In this document: positions 59,715-64,000 of the stretch, piece by piece
Numbering within the stretch: position 1 is the first letter of the stretch
Layout of the letters: each line of letters starts with the position of its first letter
Source: MWBF01 sp040772005
GTDB lineage: Bacteria; Chloroflexota; Anaerolineae; CG2-30-64-16
DNA length: 64,000 nucleotides
NCBI GenBank assembly: GCA_040772005.1
Contig: JAXGYZ010000012.1
Location: forward strand, 1 to 64,000
Direction: 5' to 3'
Position numbers and translations under genes: made by a program
Notes under the pieces: generated by a model
Database searches by the model: none
What the model was told of the DNA's origin: nothing
What the model saw: the letters and a program-made list of their open reading frames with translations, nothing else

Positions 59715-60629
59715 TTATGCTGCGTTTTCGTCCGTACACCAGACCAGGTACGCGGGATAGTCCTCTACTTTCGTGAAGCCAATCTTCAGCGCAGTCGCCC
59801 AGGAAGGGCGATTCATGGCATAACAGTGCCAGCCGACGCGGGTGATGCCGCGCGCCAGCGCCTGCTGGATGAAGGCGCTGCCCGTCGCCGTCGCCAGACC
59901 CTTTCCCTGGTGCGGCGGCAGCGTCGCAATGCCCACCTCGCAGCGATCGCCGGTGTTGTACTCCGACAGGCACCACCCGACGAGCGCATCTGCGGTCACG
60001 GGACAGACGCCGAAGCTGCGCGCCAGGAACTCCTCCACCGACGCGCGCTCGGAGGTCATCTCTTCCCGCAGCGCATCGAGATCGGCCAGGCCCGCTTCCG
60101 CCAGCAGCGCGGCGTCTGCCTCGCGTAGCCCATAACCGGCTGGCACGGACGCATCGCGCGGCGGCTGTGCCGTGTCGAACTCGTAATACTGCCGTTCCGT
60201 GCGCTGGAAGGACCGGCCCCCCAGCAGTGCGTTCATGTGCGCCTCCCATCCGCCTGGCGCGACGCAGAGCGAGAACACCGGCACACCGCCCGCCAGGGCG
60301 GATGGATAAATGACCTCCGTGAGCAGGTGCGCGCATGTATCCACCGTCCGGTCGCCGGCTTGGCCTGCTAAATACAGGCGACAGTGGCGCACGTCGACCA
60401 GCGCGACACGCGGGCGGGCGGGGTCGTCCGCATAGACGTCTGCCTCGATGTCCCCGCGCAGCGCGGCGACGATGGGCAGGTGGTTCTGCATGTCGGCAAA
60501 CAGGGGTTGGAGGGCAAGATAAGCGGCAGGTGTAACCAGCATCATGGGCGTAATGTACTCCAGAAACCCGTTTTCTGCCAGAAAACGGGTTTCTGCTGCG
60601 CGTTGCGCTTGGGCCGCGGCCCGCTTCAT
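59715..60629 (-). CDS. GNAT acetyltransferase, two-domain
   Basis: The ORF has 304 residues. The C-terminal half is a GNAT fold (GWCLSEYNTGDRCEVGIATLPPHQGKGLATATGSAFIQQAL and GWHCYAMNRPSWATALKIGFTKV), and the N-terminal ~150 residues are the family's own region. The first ~28 codons contain a palindrome (60561-60595) and overlap the promoter of the GH127 gene, so the real start may be ATG 60545 or 60542. It acetylates an unknown substrate. Confidence 0.78.
   Translation of the reverse strand: MKRAAAQAQRAAETRFLAENGFLEYITPMMLVTPAAYLALQPLFADMQNHLPIVAALRGDIEADVYADDPARPRVALVDVRHCRLYLAGQAGDRTVDTCAHLLTEVIYPSALAGGVPVFSLCVAPGGWEAHMNALLGGRSFQRTERQYYEFDTAQPPRDASVPAGYGLREADAALLAEAGLADLDALREEMTSERASVEEFLARSFGVCPVTADALVGWCLSEYNTGDRCEVGIATLPPHQGKGLATATGSAFIQQALARGITRVGWHCYAMNRPSWATALKIGFTKVEDYPAYLVWCTDENAA
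60561..60595. repeat. Perfect 17-bp palindrome
   Basis: Arms CAGAAACCCGTTTTCTG and CAGAAAACGGGTTTCTG are separated by one base. It lies at the 5' end of the GNAT ORF. Confidence 0.85.
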
Positions 60630-60637
60630 GCTACACT
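60609..60637 (+). promoter_or_regulatory. Predicted sigma-70 promoter of the GH127 operon
   Basis: TTGGGC (60609-60614) and TACACT (60632-60637) are 17 bases apart, 39 bases before the ATG at 60676. AAGGAG lies at the right distance before the ATG. Confidence 0.55.
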
Positions 60638-60675
60638 ATTCCCCATCGGTTCATGCTCCATGAAGGAGATCCCCC

Positions 60676-62562
60676 ATGCTTCAGACACCACATTTCGCGC
60701 CCCTGCCCCTGGGCACGATCCGGCCCGCGGGCTGGCTGGCCCGCCAGTTGCGCATCCAGGCCGACGGCATCAGCGGCCATCTGGACGAGTTTTGGCCCGA
60801 TATCCAGCGCAGCGGCTGGTTCGGCGGCGACACCGAAAGCTGGGAGCGCGCCCCGTACTGGCTGGACGGCCTCGTGCCGCTGGCGTTTCTCCTGGATGAC
60901 CCGGTGCTCAAGGACAAGGCGCACCGTTACGTCGGCTATATCATCGAACATCAGGCCGCGGATGGGTGGCTGGGACCGCGGCAGATGGTCGCGGGCGCCG
61001 GGCAGGCCGTTCAGCCCAGCTACGACCTGTGGGCGCAACTGCTGGCGCTCAAGGTGCTGGTGCAGTATGCCGATGCGACCGGCGACCCGCGGGCGACCGT
61101 CGCGCTGGAGCGGGCCTTGCGCTGCATCGACCGGGTGATCGACCGCGCGCCGCTCTTCAACTGGGGCCAGTTCCGCTGGTTCGAGGCGCTCATCGGCATT
61201 TACTGGCTCTACGAGCGGACGGGCGAGCCGTGGCTGTATGACCTGGCCGTCAAGCTGCACGCGCAGGGGTTCGACTGGCCCGCTTTCTTCGCGCGCTGGC
61301 CCGTGACGGAGCCGACCGAGCGTGGGCGTTGGAACTTCGCGGGTCACGTCGTCAACAATGGGATGGCCCCGAAAGGTCCGGCGCTCTGGTGGCGGCTCAG
61401 CGGTGAGGAGCGCGACCGCGTCGCGGCCTATGACATCATCGCCAAATTGGACCGCCATCACGGCATGGTGACGGGTGTTTTTTCGGGCGACGAGTGCCTG
61501 GCCGGGTTGAGCCCCACCCAGGGCACGGAGCTGTGCGCGGTCGTCGAATACGCCTACTCGTTGGAGCATCTCCTGGCGCTCCTGGGCGATCCGGCCTTCG
61601 GTGACCGGCTGGAAAGGATCGTCTTCAACGCGCTGCCTGCGACCTTCTCGCCCGATATGTGGGCGCACCAGTACGACCAGCAGGTCAACCAGGTCGAGTG
61701 CAGCATCCGGCCCGACCGGACGTGGAACACCAACGGCCCGGAGTCGAACATCTTCGGCGTGGAGCCGAACTACGGCTGCTGCACGGCCAACCTCAGCCAG
61801 GGCTGGCCGAAGTTCGCCGCGCACCTGTGGATGGCAACGCAGGACCGCGGGCTTGCCGCGGTCGCGTATGCGCCGAGCCGGGTCGATACGACCGTGCAGG
61901 GGCAGGCGGTGACCGTCGAGCTGGACACGGACTATCCGTTCCGCGAGACGCTGCGCTTCCGCGTGACAGCCGCCGCACCGGTGCGTTTTCCGCTGCACTT
62001 ACGCATCCCGGCCTGGGCGCAGGGCGCGGAGGTATGCGTGGCAGGCGAGGCAGCGACCTCTGCGCAGCCGGGCAGCTTCCACCGGGTCGAACGCGAATGG
62101 GCCGGCACGACGGAAGTTGTGCTGCATCTGCCGATGCGTCCCGCCCTGGTGGCGCGGCCGCGCGGATCCGTCGCGGTCGAGCGCGGGCCGCTGGTCTACG
62201 CGCTGCGCATCGGGGAGGACTGGCGCCGCGTGCATGCAGAAAAGCCCTACCGCGAGCTCCCCCACGCGGACTGGGAGGTGTATCCCACGACGCCGTGGAA
62301 CTATGCACTGGCGCCCGACAGTCAGATCGCGTTCATCGAGCAGCCGATGGGCGCGCAGCCGTTCTCGCCGGAGGGCGCGCCGGTCATCGCGACGGCGCAT
62401 GGCCGCCGCCTGCCCGCGTGGGAGATGGTGAACGGCTCCGCCGGCGAGCTGCCTGCGGGGCCGGTCACGTCGGGCGAACCTCTTGAACCGCTTACGCTGA
62501 TCCCGTACGGCTGCACCAATCTGCGCATTGCGGAATTTCCCATCCTGGAGTCAAACACATGA
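60676..62562 (+). CDS. GH127 beta-L-arabinofuranosidase (DUF1680)
   Basis: The protein has 628 residues. The (alpha/alpha)6 barrel of the GH127 family is followed by beta domains. The zinc-binding and nucleophile set of the family is seen: Glu285-x-Cys287 (GTELCAVVEY) and the adjacent Cys368-Cys369 (YGCCTAN), matching the Glu-Cys-Cys-Cys site of the Bifidobacterium enzyme HypBA1, where a cysteine is the nucleophile. No signal peptide is present, so it acts on imported arabino-oligosaccharides. It overlaps the aldolase gene by ATGA. The sugar specificity is inferred from the family. Confidence 0.92.
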   Translation: MLQTPHFAPLPLGTIRPAGWLARQLRIQADGISGHLDEFWPDIQRSGWFGGDTESWERAPYWLDGLVPLAFLLDDPVLKDKAHRYVGYIIEHQAADGWLGPRQMVAGAGQAVQPSYDLWAQLLALKVLVQYADATGDPRATVALERALRCIDRVIDRAPLFNWGQFRWFEALIGIYWLYERTGEPWLYDLAVKLHAQGFDWPAFFARWPVTEPTERGRWNFAGHVVNNGMAPKGPALWWRLSGEERDRVAAYDIIAKLDRHHGMVTGVFSGDECLAGLSPTQGTELCAVVEYAYSLEHLLALLGDPAFGDRLERIVFNALPATFSPDMWAHQYDQQVNQVECSIRPDRTWNTNGPESNIFGVEPNYGCCTANLSQGWPKFAAHLWMATQDRGLAAVAYAPSRVDTTVQGQAVTVELDTDYPFRETLRFRVTAAAPVRFPLHLRIPAWAQGAEVCVAGEAATSAQPGSFHRVEREWAGTTEVVLHLPMRPALVARPRGSVAVERGPLVYALRIGEDWRRVHAEKPYRELPHADWEVYPTTPWNYALAPDSQIAFIEQPMGAQPFSPEGAPVIATAHGRRLPAWEMVNGSAGELPAGPVTSGEPLEPLTLIPYGCTNLRIAEFPILESNT

Positions 62563-63326
62563 AGATTAACGTCGCCAAACAGAAGATGCTGGCCGGGGAG
62601 CCGGTCGTCGGTTACTCGCTGAAGCTGCCTTCGCTCGTCGTTGCGGAGTTCATGGGGCGCTGCGGCGCGGACTTCCTCTACCTCGACACCCAGCACGGCT
62701 CCTGGGGCGAGGACTCGGTCATCGACGGCCTGTCTGCGGTCAGTAGCGGGCCATCCACGCCGATGGCGCGCGTCTCGTCCAATCGCTTCCATCGCATCGG
62801 CCGGCTGCTCGACGCGGGCGCGTTGGGCATCATCGTGCCGCTGGTCAACACGCGCGAGGATGCACAGGCTGCGGCGGATGCCTGCCGCTTCCCGCCGGTC
62901 GGCACGCGTTCCTATGGCACGGGCCGCTGTCTCGTCTACGGCGACGACTACCCTGAATGGATCAACGAGCAGGTCTTCGTTGCGGTGCAGATCGAGACGG
63001 TCGAGGCCGTCAACAACGCCGAGGCGATCCTGTCGGTGCCCGGCGTAGACGGGTGCATGGTCGGCCCCGCGGATCTCTCACTGTCGCTCGGTTTCCCGCC
63101 GCGGGAGGCCCCCCATCGCGAGGAGCACGCGCGGGCGCTCGAACGGGTGCTGGATGCTTGCCGCAACACGGGGAAGATTCCCGGCATCGACACCGGCAAC
63201 ATCGAACAGGCAGTGAGGTGGGGCCGCAACGGCTACCAGTTCCTGGTCATCAGCGCAGACCTGCGCCTCCTCTCCGCGGCGGCGGTGGGCGGCGTTCGCG
63301 ACGCGCGTAATGCGCTCGCTGGTTAA
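62559..63326 (+). CDS. HpcH/HpaI-family class II pyruvate aldolase
   Basis: The protein has 255 residues. Motifs are DTQHGSW (most relatives have DTEHG), an arginine in MARV, VQIET with the metal-binding Glu, and GPADLSLSLG with the metal-binding Asp. It would cleave a 2-keto-3-deoxy sugar acid (for example 2-keto-3-deoxy-L-arabonate) to pyruvate and an aldehyde. The ATGA overlap with the arabinofuranosidase gene and the neighbouring dehydrogenase support a role in sugar-acid breakdown. Confidence 0.9.
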   Translation: MKINVAKQKMLAGEPVVGYSLKLPSLVVAEFMGRCGADFLYLDTQHGSWGEDSVIDGLSAVSSGPSTPMARVSSNRFHRIGRLLDAGALGIIVPLVNTREDAQAAADACRFPPVGTRSYGTGRCLVYGDDYPEWINEQVFVAVQIETVEAVNNAEAILSVPGVDGCMVGPADLSLSLGFPPREAPHREEHARALERVLDACRNTGKIPGIDTGNIEQAVRWGRNGYQFLVISADLRLLSAAAVGGVRDARNALAG

Positions 63327-63384
63327 GCTCGCCCTGTTCGTAATTCATAATTCTCAATTCATAATTGATATTATCGAGGTCTGC

Positions 63385-64000
63385 ATGAAGAAAGTGCTGC
63401 TGCTCTACTATGACATGCCCGATGAGGCGACCACCCTGCTGTACAACGGCGCGGAAGTCATCGGCCCGCTGCGACCTACCGATCCCTGGCAGGACGCGCT
63501 GCCGGAGGCGGATGGCATCGTTACGAACGTGCAGTACAAGTTCACCCCGGACGTGCTGGACCGTGTCACGCGGGCGCGCGTCATCGGGCGGCCGGGCATC
63601 GGGGTCGATAACATCGACGTGGCCGCCGCGTCTGCGCGGGATATCCTGGTGGTCAACACGCCCGACGGCCCTACGCTGCCTGTGGTCGAAAACACCATCG
63701 GCTGGTTGATTGCGCTGGCCCACAACACTTTCCCCGGTGATCGCATCGCGCGCGAGCCGGGCTGGGCACGGCGACCTGTGCTGCGCGGGATGGATCTTGC
63801 AGGCAAGACCATCGGGCTCGTCGGCATCGGGCGCATCGGCAGCCGCGTGGCGACCATCTGCGCGCAGGCCCTCGGCATGCGGGTCATCTCGTATGACCCC
63901 TATGTCAACCCGCAGCGCAGCCGGGAGCTGGGCATCGAGTCCGTGGATTCGCTCGACGCACTCCTCCCGCTGGTGGACGTGCTCTCGCTGCACTGCCCGC
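63385..64000 (+). CDS. D-2-hydroxyacid dehydrogenase, NAD-binding (5' part, cut by the window end)
   Basis: The first 205 residues are present. It starts MKKVLLLYYDMPDEA; the NAD-binding motif GLVGIGRIGSRVA and the preceding PTLPVVENTIGW are typical of the D-isomer 2-hydroxyacid dehydrogenase family (glyoxylate/hydroxypyruvate reductase and phosphoglycerate dehydrogenase groups). RPGIGVDNIDV matches the usual RxGxGxDNID pattern. It probably follows the aldolase in one operon (58-base gap) and reduces glyoxylate or a keto-acid product; the exact substrate cannot be told from this part. Confidence 0.88.
   Translation, partial: MKKVLLLYYDMPDEATTLLYNGAEVIGPLRPTDPWQDALPEADGIVTNVQYKFTPDVLDRVTRARVIGRPGIGVDNIDVAAASARDILVVNTPDGPTLPVVENTIGWLIALAHNTFPGDRIAREPGWARRPVLRGMDLAGKTIGLVGIGRIGSRVATICAQALGMRVISYDPYVNPQRSRELGIESVDSLDALLPLVDVLSLHCP

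Noticed and set aside
1..64000. Selenocysteine machinery, tRNAs or further UGA-interrupted genes in the window
   Set aside because: I looked for split genes with family sequence on both sides of a TGA and for selA/B/C/D and found only the two described.

Overview
The window is G+C-rich chromosomal DNA, most likely from an uncultured Chloroflexota bacterium (Anaerolineae/Caldilineae-like). This is inferred from gene content: a bacterial Elp3, a translin-family protein, DUF1680/GH127, Thr/Pro-rich export linkers, lipoprotein binding proteins with Ala/Glu/Pro linkers, and very many small dispersed palindromes. No rRNA, tRNA, phage, transposase or CRISPR array was found. About 45 protein genes are supported; the last is cut by the window end.

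Layout. 86-5971 (minus) is a run of six or seven genes: a YtxH protein, two consecutive genes that only make sense if an in-frame UGA is read as selenocysteine (a GrdB-like and a SelW/Rdx-like protein, each with a predicted bacterial SECIS hairpin), a TPR membrane protein, a PrsW-type membrane protein with a zinc finger, an anchored protein and a secreted trypsin-like protease. 6086-9810 holds an Old Yellow Enzyme and an Elp3 gene whose start codon overlaps that of a divergent Trm9-like methyltransferase, suggesting a wobble-uridine modification pair. 9797-14123 (minus) is a four-gene cluster (TIR-like, TPR, large membrane protein, LysM protein). 14260-25794 has a class-V PLP enzyme, an RluA synthase, a second large membrane protein, a GNAT, a surE-ABC ATPase-permease operon with ATGA overlaps, a DUF5671-type membrane protein and CorA. 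25959-38027 has a secreted nuclease and, on the plus strand, a surface-glycan cluster (GH-like protein with CNA-B-like repeats, sister protein, GT39, methyltransferase, GT2, DegT aminotransferase). 38082-46809 carries a zinc-ribbon protein, translin, YkuD transpeptidase, GH-like lipoprotein, FtsX permease, a Gfo/Idh/MocA enzyme and an ABC ATPase fused to an AbrB-like domain. 47239-56539 is an oligopeptide ABC transporter with two tandem binding proteins. 56559-64000 has a small membrane protein, a GT-C-like protein, a methyltransferase, a GNAT and the start of a sugar-degradation operon (GH127, HpaI-type aldolase, 2-hydroxyacid dehydrogenase).

The most notable observations are the selenoprotein pair, the Elp3/Trm9-like pair with overlapping start codons, and a family of about 45-70 bp palindromic elements (ends GCATCCTGAG and GTCGAAGGATGC) that lies between genes and also sits in frame inside at least three genes, lengthening their proteins. 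The Sec machinery (selA, selB, selC, selD) is not in this window and must be elsewhere if the UGA reading is right. All family calls come from recognising motifs by eye; no database search was run.
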